Shown: positions 30,603 to 40,008 of the stretch, piece after piece | Position numbering within the stretch: position 1 is the stretch's first letter | How the letters are laid out: every line of letters begins with the position of its first letter | Origin: an uncultured Methylococcaceae bacterium | GTDB lineage: Bacteria; Pseudomonadota; Gammaproteobacteria; Methylococcales; Methylomonadaceae | Assembly: GCA_903839855.1 (NCBI GenBank) | Contig: CAIMEB010000057.1 | Location: 20,525-84,524, forward strand | Reading direction: 5' to 3' | Length of the DNA: 64,000 bases | Made by a program: the position numbers and the translations under genes | Notes under the pieces: generated by a model | Database searches by the model: none | Told to the model about the DNA's origin: nothing | The model's input: the letters and a program-made list of their open reading frames with translations, nothing else

Positions 30603-31742
30603 TTAACCTCTGTTCATAATATCGCGTAAATCAAGGGCGGCTGCATTCGCTCTTGATATGTAATTAGCCATGGTTAAGGAATAGTTAGCAAATAGGCCGT
30701 AACCGCTGCCGTCTAATATCATCGGGCTTAATATGGGTGTTAAGGCATTTTCCATCGCCTTGATCATAATGTCGACAGTACGCATCGCTCGTTTATCTAA
30801 CAAAATATCAGCAAAATCATGTTTGATGGCCCGAAGGATGTGCAACAAGGCCCAACTTGCGCCACGTGCCTCATAAAAAATGTCGTCTATCTCTAGCCAT
30901 GATACTTTAGTTACCGGTGTGCCTTTCTCATCAGCCGCCTGTTTTTCAATGACAGTTAAGCCGGGGCCGTAGTTACCACCTGCACTATTTGCAGTTAAAC
31001 GAGTAGATAATCCACCTAATCGCTTGATAACAACTTCGGTGTATTGCCAAAGATTATCGGCTCTAGAATAAAATTGAGCCTTTTTTATCGGGCCGCCATA
31101 TTTTTGTAAGCGTGACATGTATTTATGGAGCGCTTCAATTCCTTTTTGATACTCTGCTTCTGTTGAAGGTAAAGCCCACGAATTATGTTCGTAGTAGAAG
31201 TAAGGCTCTGCTATCGCCAGATCAGGATCTTCAGCGGATTGTGACTGGTCTCTAGCAAAGTGGTTTCTTAATGCGGTTGTCGCATCACGTAACATCACCA
31301 GGGCACCATATTCCCAGTTGGAAATGTTGTCGAGTAAGACGCCAGGAGGGGCTACATCGTTAGTAATATAACCACCGCTTTTATGTAATAGCACTTCAGC
31401 TATATGCGCTAAGGTATTGGTATAAGTATAACCAATAGGCATTTCTGAAACTTCCATTTCTGCTTCTGCCTTATTGGCTAAGGGTTCGCCATGCGCCTCT
31501 TCTTGTCCATGTTGACCGCCCTCTTGTTTTGATTCCTCAACTCTCTTCCGTGCTTCATCCTGTATATTGAATTGACCAGGCTCACTTCCCCACCAAGCGC
31601 CCAATATAAGGAGTATGACTACAATCACTAGGCTAAGAACACCAAAGCCCCAGAGTATTCCTTTAGATTTTATGTCATCTAGTGTGTCGTTTGCTGCCAT
31701 TTCGGATATCCTGTTAGGAGGGTGTGTTTTCTTATAAAACAA
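30603..31742 (-). CDS. DUF2333 family protein
   Basis: N-terminal TM, WGSEPGQFNI..., GGYITNDVAPPGVLLDNISNWEYGALVMLRD. Confidence 0.82.
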   Translation of the reverse strand: MFYKKTHPPNRISEMAANDTLDDIKSKGILWGFGVLSLVIVVILLILGAWWGSEPGQFNIQDEARKRVEESKQEGGQHGQEEAHGEPLANKAEAEMEVSEMPIGYTYTNTLAHIAEVLLHKSGGYITNDVAPPGVLLDNISNWEYGALVMLRDATTALRNHFARDQSQSAEDPDLAIAEPYFYYEHNSWALPSTEAEYQKGIEALHKYMSRLQKYGGPIKKAQFYSRADNLWQYTEVVIKRLGGLSTRLTANSAGGNYGPGLTVIEKQAADEKGTPVTKVSWLEIDDIFYEARGASWALLHILRAIKHDFADILLDKRAMRTVDIMIKAMENALTPILSPMILDGSGYGLFANYSLTMANYISRANAAALDLRDIMNRG

Positions 31743-31811
31743 ATTGTTTTTGTATTGAAAATATCTGCAATATTAGCAGGTTTTTGGATTTATTGCTTAT
31801 GTAGCAGGCCG

Positions 31812-32720
31812 CTATTCTGATTTTTTTTTAGCTCTTGGATGGGACTTATCGTAAATATCGGCCAAATGCTGGAAGTCTAAATGGGTATATATTTGTGTCG
31901 TGCTAATGTTACTATGTCCCAGTAACTCTTGCACCGCCCTTAGGTCCTGACTGGATTCTAATAAATGGCTGGCAAAAGAATGTCTTAGCATATGGGGATG
32001 GATATGAATATTAATGCCTTTCTTTTTGCACCATTGAGACAGTCTTAATTCTATACTACGTTGTCCGAGCCGTTTACCTTTTGAGGAAGTAAATAACGCC
32101 GACTCCGAAGCCAATTCATTTTTTAACCTCAGTGCTAACCAATTATTCAAGGCAATAATGGCCTTGCTGCCAATAGGCAGTATCCTTGATTTTCCACCTT
32201 TACCTGAACGAATTATCAATGAATTATCTGCCAAATCGATGTCATTGAGATTAAGTGCAGTCAATTCACTCAGTCGCAAACCTGATGAATAGAATAATTC
32301 AAACATAGCCAGGTCACGGATTTCTATTGCTGAGTTACAGCCTGCCTCTAACAAACCGTTAATCTGATCAACATCCATAGTCTTAGGTAGTTTTCTAGCT
32401 TGTTTAGGTGCTTTTATAGCTTGAGTCGGGTTAATGCTCGCAAGATTTTTCTTTAATAGAAAATCAAAGAAACTTCGAATGGCTGATAGCTCTCTTTGTA
32501 AGCTGGCACCGCTAAGACCTTTACGATGGCGAAGTCCGATGTGTGAACGGATATCAGTCTGAGTTAGATGAGTCCAACAGGTAATTTCGTTAGTGATGCA
32601 ATAGCCTTTTAAATGATTAAGGTCGCGTGTATAACTTTTTATAGTATGTTCAGACGCCCTTTTTTCTACCGTTAATTGCACCAAAAAATCATCAAGAAAT
32701 TGTATTGCCTCAATGTTCAT
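31812..32720 (-). CDS. xerC: Tyrosine recombinase XerC
   Basis: ELFYSSGLRLSELTALNL, GKGGKSRILPIG, HMLRHSFASHLLESSQDLRAVQELLGHSNISTTQIYTHLD. Confidence 0.93.
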   Translation of the reverse strand: MNIEAIQFLDDFLVQLTVEKRASEHTIKSYTRDLNHLKGYCITNEITCWTHLTQTDIRSHIGLRHRKGLSGASLQRELSAIRSFFDFLLKKNLASINPTQAIKAPKQARKLPKTMDVDQINGLLEAGCNSAIEIRDLAMFELFYSSGLRLSELTALNLNDIDLADNSLIIRSGKGGKSRILPIGSKAIIALNNWLALRLKNELASESALFTSSKGKRLGQRSIELRLSQWCKKKGINIHIHPHMLRHSFASHLLESSQDLRAVQELLGHSNISTTQIYTHLDFQHLADIYDKSHPRAKKKSE

Positions 32721-32724
32721 TACA

Positions 32725-32748
32725 ACTTAACCACTTAACCACTTAACC
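32725..32748. repeat. 3 x 8-bp tandem repeat ACTTAACC
   Basis: ACTTAACC ACTTAACC ACTTAACC upstream of xerC. Confidence 0.85.
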
Positions 32749-32783
32749 CATGGTAGAAACGAACCAGGTTCTAATGACCTCGC

Positions 32784-33611
32784 TCATAAATTAATACTTC
32801 CCTCAAAAACCGATGTTGCAGGCCCAGTCATTAATACGGGATATCCACGACCTGACCATTGAATTTTTAGATGCCCGCCCGGTAATTCAACATCGACTTC
32901 GTGATCAAGTAAATTTTGCTCTATACCAATCACAACCGCAGCACAAGCCCCGCTACCACAAGCTAGTGTTTCAGCGGCTCCACGTTCATAAACGCGGAGT
33001 TTAATAGCTGATCTATTAATAACTTGCATGAAGCCAATGTTGGCGCGTTCAGGGAAAATAGCATGGGATTCCAAATGCTTACCCCAGTCCACAACTGGCG
33101 CTGTTTCAATGGTTTCAACGCGAATAACAGCATGGGGATTACCCATAGAAACAGCACCAAACGCAGTGCTCGTGTTATCAAAAGTGACGTTATAGTTAAG
33201 TTGTTCACGTTCGGACAACAGAGGGATTTCAGTAGGTGAGTGTTTAGGAATTCCCATATTAACGGTTATCAGACCTTCAGCGTCAAAATAGAGTATTAAT
33301 TGTCCAGAGTGCGTATCAACAGATATTTTATCTTTATTTGATAGTTTCTTGTCCCTGACAAAACGGGCAAAGCAGCGTGCACCATTGCCACATTGCCCCA
33401 CTTCGCTGCCGTCTCCATTAAATATACGATATTTAAAATCGGCATTGTCACTGGCCGGATCTTCAACCAGCAATAATTGATCAAAACCAATCCCGAAGTG
33501 ACGATCAGACAATAATTGAATTTTTTCAGGCGACAACTCTATATGCTGATTAATTGCATCGATGACGACAAAATCATTGCCCAAACCGTGCATTTTAGTG
33601 AAATTGATCAT
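32784..33611 (-). CDS. dapF: Diaminopimelate epimerase (probable start MINFTKMHGLGNDF)
   Basis: MHGLGNDFVVID, QCGNGARCFARF, ERGAAETLACGSGACAA. Confidence 0.97.
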   Translation of the reverse strand: MINFTKMHGLGNDFVVIDAINQHIELSPEKIQLLSDRHFGIGFDQLLLVEDPASDNADFKYRIFNGDGSEVGQCGNGARCFARFVRDKKLSNKDKISVDTHSGQLILYFDAEGLITVNMGIPKHSPTEIPLLSEREQLNYNVTFDNTSTAFGAVSMGNPHAVIRVETIETAPVVDWGKHLESHAIFPERANIGFMQVINRSAIKLRVYERGAAETLACGSGACAAVVIGIEQNLLDHEVDVELPGGHLKIQWSGRGYPVLMTGPATSVFEGSINL

Positions 33612-33671
33612 GATGTCGTTATTATTTTGCATTCTCTTTTAATGCACTAAGTATATACAAATTGATTGTGT

Positions 33672-34919
33672 TTACGGTAACAAATGTTCATTTTCCCAGA
33701 GTTGCGGAATACGTTCTCTTTCTCTAATTAAATGCACCTGATCACCATCAACCATCAATTCGGCAACACGGGGTCTGGAGTTATAATTTGAACTCATCGA
33801 AAAGCCATAAGCACCTGATGAACGAATGGCTAAATAATCCCCTTGAGACAATTTAAGATGACGATCTTTACCCAAGAAGTCACCCGTTTCACAAACAGGG
33901 CCAACGATATCCCAGTTTTGTTCTGTAGCCTTGATTTGTAATTTAACAGGTATAATTTCTTGCCAGGCACTGTAGAGGGAAGGGCGTACCAAATCATTCA
34001 TTGCGGCATCGACGATTGCGAAGTTTTTATGGTCTGTAGGCTTAAGGTATTCAACTCGCGTAACTAATAGACCTGCATTGCCTACGATAGCCCGCCCGGG
34101 TTCTAATAAAACCTCAAAATCAGTATCACCCAAGCGCTCTAAAACGGCCTTGATATAGTCAAACGGTTCGGGTGGTTGCTCATCTTTATAACGAATGCCT
34201 AACCCACCACCTAAATCCAGATGATGCAAAGTAATACCATTATCTTTTAATACCGAGACAAGATTAAGAATTTTATCAAGCGCATCTAGAAAAGGCCTTG
34301 TTTCTGTCAGTTGTGAGCCAATATGACAGTCAATCCCAATCACCTTGATATGTGGCATCTTTGCAGCACGGAGATATTCGGTTAATGCCTGATTAATGTC
34401 GATACCGAATTTATTTTCTTTTAAGCCTGTAGAAATATAGGGATGTGTTTTAGCATCCACATCAGGATTGACTCGAAATGAAACAGGCGCAACAACGCCT
34501 AATTGTCCGGCCAGTTGATTAATTCGATCCAGTTCACTGCTGACTTCAATATTAAAGCAGCGTATGCCAATTTTTAAAGCGGCTAGAATTTCATCTTCTC
34601 GTTTACCGATCCCAGAGAATACGATCTTTTTTGCATCACCTCCGGCAGCGATAACGCGTTCCATTTCTCCTAGAGAAACAATATCAAACCCAGAACCCAA
34701 ACGCGCCAGTAAATTAAGTAACGCAATATTTGAGTTTGCTTTTACCGCATAACAAATCAAATGAGAATGATCGCCAAATGCTTGATCAAAAGCCTTCCAG
34801 TGCCTTTCTAAAGTGGTTCTTGAATAAATGTAACAAGGGCTGCCGTATTGTTGAATGATGTCCTTGACCGCAATATCTTCAGCAAAGAGGTCATTATCTC
34901 GGTAATTAAAATAATCCAT
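33672..34919 (-). CDS. lysA: Diaminopimelate decarboxylase
   Basis: PCYIYSRTTLERHW, CYAVKANSNIALL, HHLDLGGGLGIRY, GPVCETGDFLGKDR. Confidence 0.97.
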   Translation of the reverse strand: MDYFNYRDNDLFAEDIAVKDIIQQYGSPCYIYSRTTLERHWKAFDQAFGDHSHLICYAVKANSNIALLNLLARLGSGFDIVSLGEMERVIAAGGDAKKIVFSGIGKREDEILAALKIGIRCFNIEVSSELDRINQLAGQLGVVAPVSFRVNPDVDAKTHPYISTGLKENKFGIDINQALTEYLRAAKMPHIKVIGIDCHIGSQLTETRPFLDALDKILNLVSVLKDNGITLHHLDLGGGLGIRYKDEQPPEPFDYIKAVLERLGDTDFEVLLEPGRAIVGNAGLLVTRVEYLKPTDHKNFAIVDAAMNDLVRPSLYSAWQEIIPVKLQIKATEQNWDIVGPVCETGDFLGKDRHLKLSQGDYLAIRSSGAYGFSMSSNYNSRPRVAELMVDGDQVHLIRERERIPQLWENEHLLP

Positions 34920-34934
34920 GTTTATTATTTATTG

Positions 34935-35078
34935 TTATTGGTTTTTTTGATCAGGTTTAGGGCTGTGTTCTACATTAACAGAGGGTATCTTATTTGGCAG
35001 ATAAAGTGATCCAGGTTGACCACACCCGATTAAAGCTGAACAGAGAACTAAAAACAAGAATAATTGACCTGGTTTCAT
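34935..35078 (-). CDS. lptM: LptM (YifL-like) small LPS-assembly lipoprotein; missing from ORF track
   Basis: Reverse translation MKPGQLFLFLVLCSALIGCGQPGSLYLPNKIPSVNVEHSPKPDQKNQ; lipobox LIGC + GQPGSLYLP; upstream of lysA. Confidence 0.85.
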   Translation of the reverse strand: MKPGQLFLFLVLCSALIGCGQPGSLYLPNKIPSVNVEHSPKPDQKNQ

Positions 35079-35177
35079 AAGGTATTATCGTAAATCACTG
35101 TGGATTATTCCGTGTAAAAATGACAGGCATGATAACCCTAAGGTGCCTAATTTAGAAAATAATGATTGGAGACTGCT

Positions 35178-35627
35178 CTACTGATCTTGCAGTCTAACTG
35201 CCAGCACATCACAGCGAGCATGATGCAGGACGCTATTCGCAGTTGAACCCAGCAACAAAGCCAGGCCATGTCGACCATGTGAACCAATAACGATTAAATC
35301 AACCGCATTTTCTTCTGCAACTCTAACAATTTCATAACTTACGCTGCCTATTTCTATCCACGTCCGCTCACTGGGGATTTTTAATCTTTGGGCTATCTTC
35401 GCTATTCTTTCTTTAGCCTGAGCCACTAGCTCAGTGGTTAAATCCATATTAAATGGCATCTCGGTGCCATAACTGGAATCCACAACCGGCAAACTATCTA
35501 CTATATGAATAATACTTAATTTTGCCTGGTTTTGAGTCGCTAACAGTTGGGCTTTATTAACAATAACATCAACTTGCTCATAAAAGTCTACTGCCAATAA
35601 TATATGCTTATAATTTTCCATGCTCAC
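35178..35627 (-). CDS. Universal stress protein UspA family
   Basis: YKHILLAVDFYEQ...VDLIVIGSHGRHGLALLLGSTANSVLHHARCDVLAVR. Confidence 0.93.
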   Translation of the reverse strand: MSMENYKHILLAVDFYEQVDVIVNKAQLLATQNQAKLSIIHIVDSLPVVDSSYGTEMPFNMDLTTELVAQAKERIAKIAQRLKIPSERTWIEIGSVSYEIVRVAEENAVDLIVIGSHGRHGLALLLGSTANSVLHHARCDVLAVRLQDQ

Positions 35628-35629
35628 TC

Positions 35630-36142
35630 CTAATTAACACTCACCACCTCATGAAATAAAAATCCCATTAGCTGATAAGAGCCGAATAAATATAAGAACG
35701 CCAAGCCTAAACAAAAACTTAACGCCTTATCCAAAGCCTTGCTAATAATATGACCCAGCACCGCCCAATGCCAAGCCATTAGTATAAATATAATCAACAA
35801 TACCGTTAAGCCACCCTGCTTTAACTCTAAGGTCGCCATGCCCGGTAAAGCCATAAAGCTAATCATTGCATCCGTACCCAATACAGCTGATAACGTTTGG
35901 TTAAAACGACTCAATCTTCGGTTCACCGATAATAACAATCCAACAAATCCGACTACTAATAACATATCAGTGATTAGTTGTAAAAACACAGCCAGACCAT
36001 CAAAATGAAAACTCAGCGTCAAGCCAGAAACACTGACATAAATAATCATCAAAAGCCTAGGTAACCACACTGAATAAGGTATATCCTGTGGGCCTTTTTT
36101 AAATAAACAAATCTCGAATAATAGCTTGATAATATCGTACAT
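35630..36142 (-). CDS. Multi-TM membrane protein of unknown function
   Basis: Several hydrophobic helices; 2 bp upstream of uspA-like gene. Confidence 0.6.
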   Translation of the reverse strand: MYDIIKLLFEICLFKKGPQDIPYSVWLPRLLMIIYVSVSGLTLSFHFDGLAVFLQLITDMLLVVGFVGLLLSVNRRLSRFNQTLSAVLGTDAMISFMALPGMATLELKQGGLTVLLIIFILMAWHWAVLGHIISKALDKALSFCLGLAFLYLFGSYQLMGFLFHEVVSVN

Positions 36143-36172
36143 AGCAGCTCCTCTTTTTAGCAGAGTAACATT

Positions 36173-38056
36173 TTATTGCGCATTTTCAATATTTTCTTCG
36201 GCTTCCATCCACGCAGCCTCTGCTTCATCTAGGGCTCTATCAATTTGTATCTTTCTCTCCAGTGTCTGTTTTAAACGCGCCTTTTCTGTTTCAGCATATA
36301 TATCTGGATCAGCTAATAGCTGCTCTAACTGGCGCTGTTCATTATGATACTTTTCAACTGCCAGCTCGGCTTTTTTAAGTGCATCATACAACGGTTTATT
36401 TCTTTGCCTCCGCTCAGCATCTAACTTTCGCTGATCTTTACGTGACACGGTTGGCAAGGCATCGGCAACCGTTTGTTCTTCACCTTTTTTCTGTTCAGTC
36501 AGCCATAAGCGATAATCATCAAGATCTCCATCAAAGGGCTGTACTTTGCTACCCGCAACCAATAATAATTGATCCGTCACTGAGCGCAACAAATGTCGGT
36601 CATGTGAAACCACAACAATAGCGCCTTGATAATCTTGTAAAGCCACACTCAATGCATGACGCATTTCTAAATCCAAATGGTTAGTTGGCTCATCCAATAA
36701 CAATAAATTAGGATTTTGATACACTAGCATTGCTAACACTAAACGTGCTTTTTCCCCGCCAGAAAAAGGCCTTACCGCTTCTAAAACCTTATCCCCCCGA
36801 AAATCAAAGCCTCCTAAAAAGTTTCGTAATTCTTTTTCAGTCGCCTGCTTATCCAGTTTTTGCAAATGCCATAAAGGTGTTTCATCCAGTTGCAATTGTT
36901 CTAATTGATGTTGAGCAAAATAACCTATCTTTAATGCTTCTGCTTCATAACGTGTCCCCAATAAGGGTTGCATATCACCGGCTAACACTTTAATTAAACT
37001 TGATTTACCTGCACCATTAGGTCCTAATAAACCAATACGATCACCGGGTGAAATAGATAGTCCCACTTTTTTAAGCACACAGGTCGAACCGTAACCAATA
37101 TCGGTTTTATCTAACGATAAAAGTGGATTAGGCATCTTATCGGGCTTTGCAAAACTAAAATCAAACGGAGAATCGACATGCGCCATGGCAATCAGCTCCA
37201 TCCGCTCAAGCGCTTTAACACGGCTTTGCGCTTGCCTGGCTTTTGTGGCTTGCGCTTTAAAACGATCCACAAAGCTTTGAATATGTGCAATTTCACGTTG
37301 CTGCTTTAAAAAAGCAGATTGTTGCTGGGATAACTTTTCAGCTCGCATCTTTTCAAAGGCGGAATAGTTGCCGGTATAAATCTCGGCTTTGCCTTGTTCA
37401 ATATGCACAATGTGGTCAGTGATAGTATCCAGAAAATCTCTATCATGAGAGATCAACATCAAGGTTCCTGGGTATTTACACAACCAATCCTGTAACCAGA
37501 TAACTGCATCTAAGTCCAAGTGATTGGTTGGCTCATCCAGTAATAATACATCAGACCGACACATCAAAGCTTGAGCCAGATTAAGCCGCATCCGCCAACC
37601 GCCCGAAAAAGACCCAACGCTATTGTTCTCCTGATCTGAAGTGAACCCCAGGCCATTCATCAATCGAGACGCTCTTGCCACCGCAGTATAACCGCCAATA
37701 ACGTCTAACAGTGCATGATATTCAGCTTGCTTTAAACCATCATCATCTTGCTCTGCTTTCTTTAACTGAGCTTGTAAGCGTCTATATTCTTGATCACCAT
37801 CGATAACATAGTCAATTGCAGAACAAGCGACTGCGGGTGTTTCCTGTGCCACATGAGCAATCTCCAAATTGGGGGGCATCGAGAAATCACCTTCATCCAA
37901 GTGTAGTTCATTTTTAACTAAGGCAAAGAGACTTGACTTACCTGCACCATTCGCCCCCGTAAAACCTACTTTTTGACCCTTATGAATTGTAAACGATGAA
38001 TTACTAAACAGCACTCGCACGCCGCGACGTAGCGCTATATTTTTAAAATTTAACAT
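36173..38056 (-). CDS. ABC-F family ATPase (YheS-like)
   Basis: Two Walker A (GANGAGKSS, GPNGAGKSS), two LLLDEPTNHLDL, FSGGWRMRLNLAQAL. Confidence 0.95.
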   Translation of the reverse strand: MLNFKNIALRRGVRVLFSNSSFTIHKGQKVGFTGANGAGKSSLFALVKNELHLDEGDFSMPPNLEIAHVAQETPAVACSAIDYVIDGDQEYRRLQAQLKKAEQDDDGLKQAEYHALLDVIGGYTAVARASRLMNGLGFTSDQENNSVGSFSGGWRMRLNLAQALMCRSDVLLLDEPTNHLDLDAVIWLQDWLCKYPGTLMLISHDRDFLDTITDHIVHIEQGKAEIYTGNYSAFEKMRAEKLSQQQSAFLKQQREIAHIQSFVDRFKAQATKARQAQSRVKALERMELIAMAHVDSPFDFSFAKPDKMPNPLLSLDKTDIGYGSTCVLKKVGLSISPGDRIGLLGPNGAGKSSLIKVLAGDMQPLLGTRYEAEALKIGYFAQHQLEQLQLDETPLWHLQKLDKQATEKELRNFLGGFDFRGDKVLEAVRPFSGGEKARLVLAMLVYQNPNLLLLDEPTNHLDLEMRHALSVALQDYQGAIVVVSHDRHLLRSVTDQLLLVAGSKVQPFDGDLDDYRLWLTEQKKGEEQTVADALPTVSRKDQRKLDAERRQRNKPLYDALKKAELAVEKYHNEQRQLEQLLADPDIYAETEKARLKQTLERKIQIDRALDEAEAAWMEAEENIENAQ

Positions 38057-38273
38057 TAAGTCTCAAAGTAACTGATTAAAATTAATCTTGGTTTATTAAT
38101 TATATCCCATTCCATTATAGGGCGGTGAATGGTATTACCCTAATTCTAATGCCCGACAATACCTTCCAGCTTACGTGAATTTAAGAAAATTAATGTTCGA
38201 TTGATGTCTGTTGTGCCATAGTTAATCTTAATTATCACCGCGGCTCACTTAACGTATTAATAATTAATTACTC

Positions 38274-38486
38274 GATGCCAATCAAACCGTCTCCGCTATT
38301 GCTTCAAAATTGGCTATCAAATCTGACACATTATCTAAAGCTATACATATCGGTCGGTTGTATCCGTGGGCTAAAAAAGACACGGGTAATCTCATCATCT
38401 ATAAAAGTGAACGTATCAGTGCAGACCGAGCCTCTCTGATGGGTGTGGCGCACAAGATTTTATGGGACGTGTTGCTACTAGTATAG
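38274..38486 (+). pseudogene. Putative decayed transposase N-terminal (HTH) fragment
   Basis: DANQTVSAIASKLAIKSDTLSKAIHIGRLYPWAKKDTGNLIIYKSERISADRASLMGVAHKILWDVLLLV*; HTH and KSER..DA..MG-like motif. Confidence 0.4.
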
Positions 38487-39995
38487 GCGATTTAGCCCTA
38501 TCTTACCTTGCCAAATCTTGGGCGCTATTTGATGAATAGAAACGCCTTGTGTATCAACAGCGACGGTAACAGGCATGTCTTCAACAACAAACTCATGAAT
38601 CGCTTCCATACCTAAATCAGCAAAAGCCACCACCCGTGATTTTCGAATGGCTTTTGAGACCAAATAAGCAGCCCCCCCCACGGCCATCAGATACACCGCC
38701 TGATGCTTCTTGATAGAATCAATCGCGACTTGTCCTCGCTCGGATTTACCAATCATGCCCAACAAGCCCGTTTTAGCGAGCATGGTTTCAGTAAACTTAT
38801 CCATTCGCGTTGCAGTCGTCGGACCCGCCGGTCCCACCACTTCATCACGCACGGGATCAACAGGCCCTACGTAATAAATAAATTTATCAGTAAAGTCGAC
38901 ATTGTCAGGTAACGACTCCCCGCGCTCAATCATATCAACCAGACGTTTATGCGCCGCATCACGACCCGTTAACAAAGTACCACTTAACAATAATGTTTCT
39001 CCTAATTTCCAGGTAGCCACCTCTTCACGAGTTACCGTATCTAAATTAACTCGACGCGCAGCAGCACCTGCTTCCCAAGTAACCTTAGGCCAATCTTCCA
39101 AACGGGGTGGAGTAAATTCAGCAGGACCTGATCCATCAAGTACAAAATGAGTATGACGGGTAGCGGCGCAATTAGGAATTATCGCGATCGGTTTGTTGGC
39201 AGCATGAGTAGGATAATCGTTGATTTTAATATCCAGTACCGTCGTTAACCCACCTAATCCTTGAGCGCCAATCCCTAAAGCATTCACTTTTTCGTACAGT
39301 TCAAGCCTTAACTCTTCCAGCGCATTGTTTGGACCACGGGCGATAAGTTCTTGTATATCAATGGATTCCATACAAGCCTGCTTAGCAAGTAGCATGGCTT
39401 TTTCTGCTGTGCCACCAATGCCAATACCCAAGATACCCGGAGGACACCATCCAGCACCCATTGTGGGTACGGTCTTCAATACCCAATCTACAATACTGTC
39501 GGAAGGATTAAGCATCACAAACTTTGATTTGGCTTCTGAACCACCGCCTTTAGCTGCGATTTCAACCTCGACCGTATCACCTAATACCACCTCCATATGC
39601 ACAACGGCGGGGGTGTTATCCTGAGTATTGATACGTTTTCCAGCGGGATCTTTTAACACCGAAGCACGTAACACATTATCAGGGTGACGATAGGCTTGTC
39701 TCACTCCTTCATTAACCATGTCAAGGATACTGAGTTGAGCATCCCATTGCACTGACATACCAATCTTTAAAAACACCGTGACAATACCGGTATCCTGACA
39801 GATTGGTCGATGGCCTTCGGCACACATCCTCGAATTAATGAGTATTTGCGCCATGGCATCTTTAGCGGCAGGGCTTTGTTCTTTTTGATACGCCGCATTC
39901 AAGGCCTGGATAAAATCCAGGGGATGATAATAAGAAATGTATTGCAAGGAATCCGCAACACTCTGAATAAAATCATCCTGGCGTATCAATGTCAT
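38478..39995 (-). CDS. fumA: Fumarate hydratase class I
   Basis: ICQDTGIVTVFLKIG, GWCPPGILGIGIGGTAEKAM, GPTTATRMDKFTETM. Confidence 0.93.
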   Translation of the reverse strand: MTLIRQDDFIQSVADSLQYISYYHPLDFIQALNAAYQKEQSPAAKDAMAQILINSRMCAEGHRPICQDTGIVTVFLKIGMSVQWDAQLSILDMVNEGVRQAYRHPDNVLRASVLKDPAGKRINTQDNTPAVVHMEVVLGDTVEVEIAAKGGGSEAKSKFVMLNPSDSIVDWVLKTVPTMGAGWCPPGILGIGIGGTAEKAMLLAKQACMESIDIQELIARGPNNALEELRLELYEKVNALGIGAQGLGGLTTVLDIKINDYPTHAANKPIAIIPNCAATRHTHFVLDGSGPAEFTPPRLEDWPKVTWEAGAAARRVNLDTVTREEVATWKLGETLLLSGTLLTGRDAAHKRLVDMIERGESLPDNVDFTDKFIYYVGPVDPVRDEVVGPAGPTTATRMDKFTETMLAKTGLLGMIGKSERGQVAIDSIKKHQAVYLMAVGGAAYLVSKAIRKSRVVAFADLGMEAIHEFVVEDMPVTVAVDTQGVSIHQIAPKIWQGKIGLNRLY

Positions 39996-40008
39996 TATTT
40001 TACCTTGC

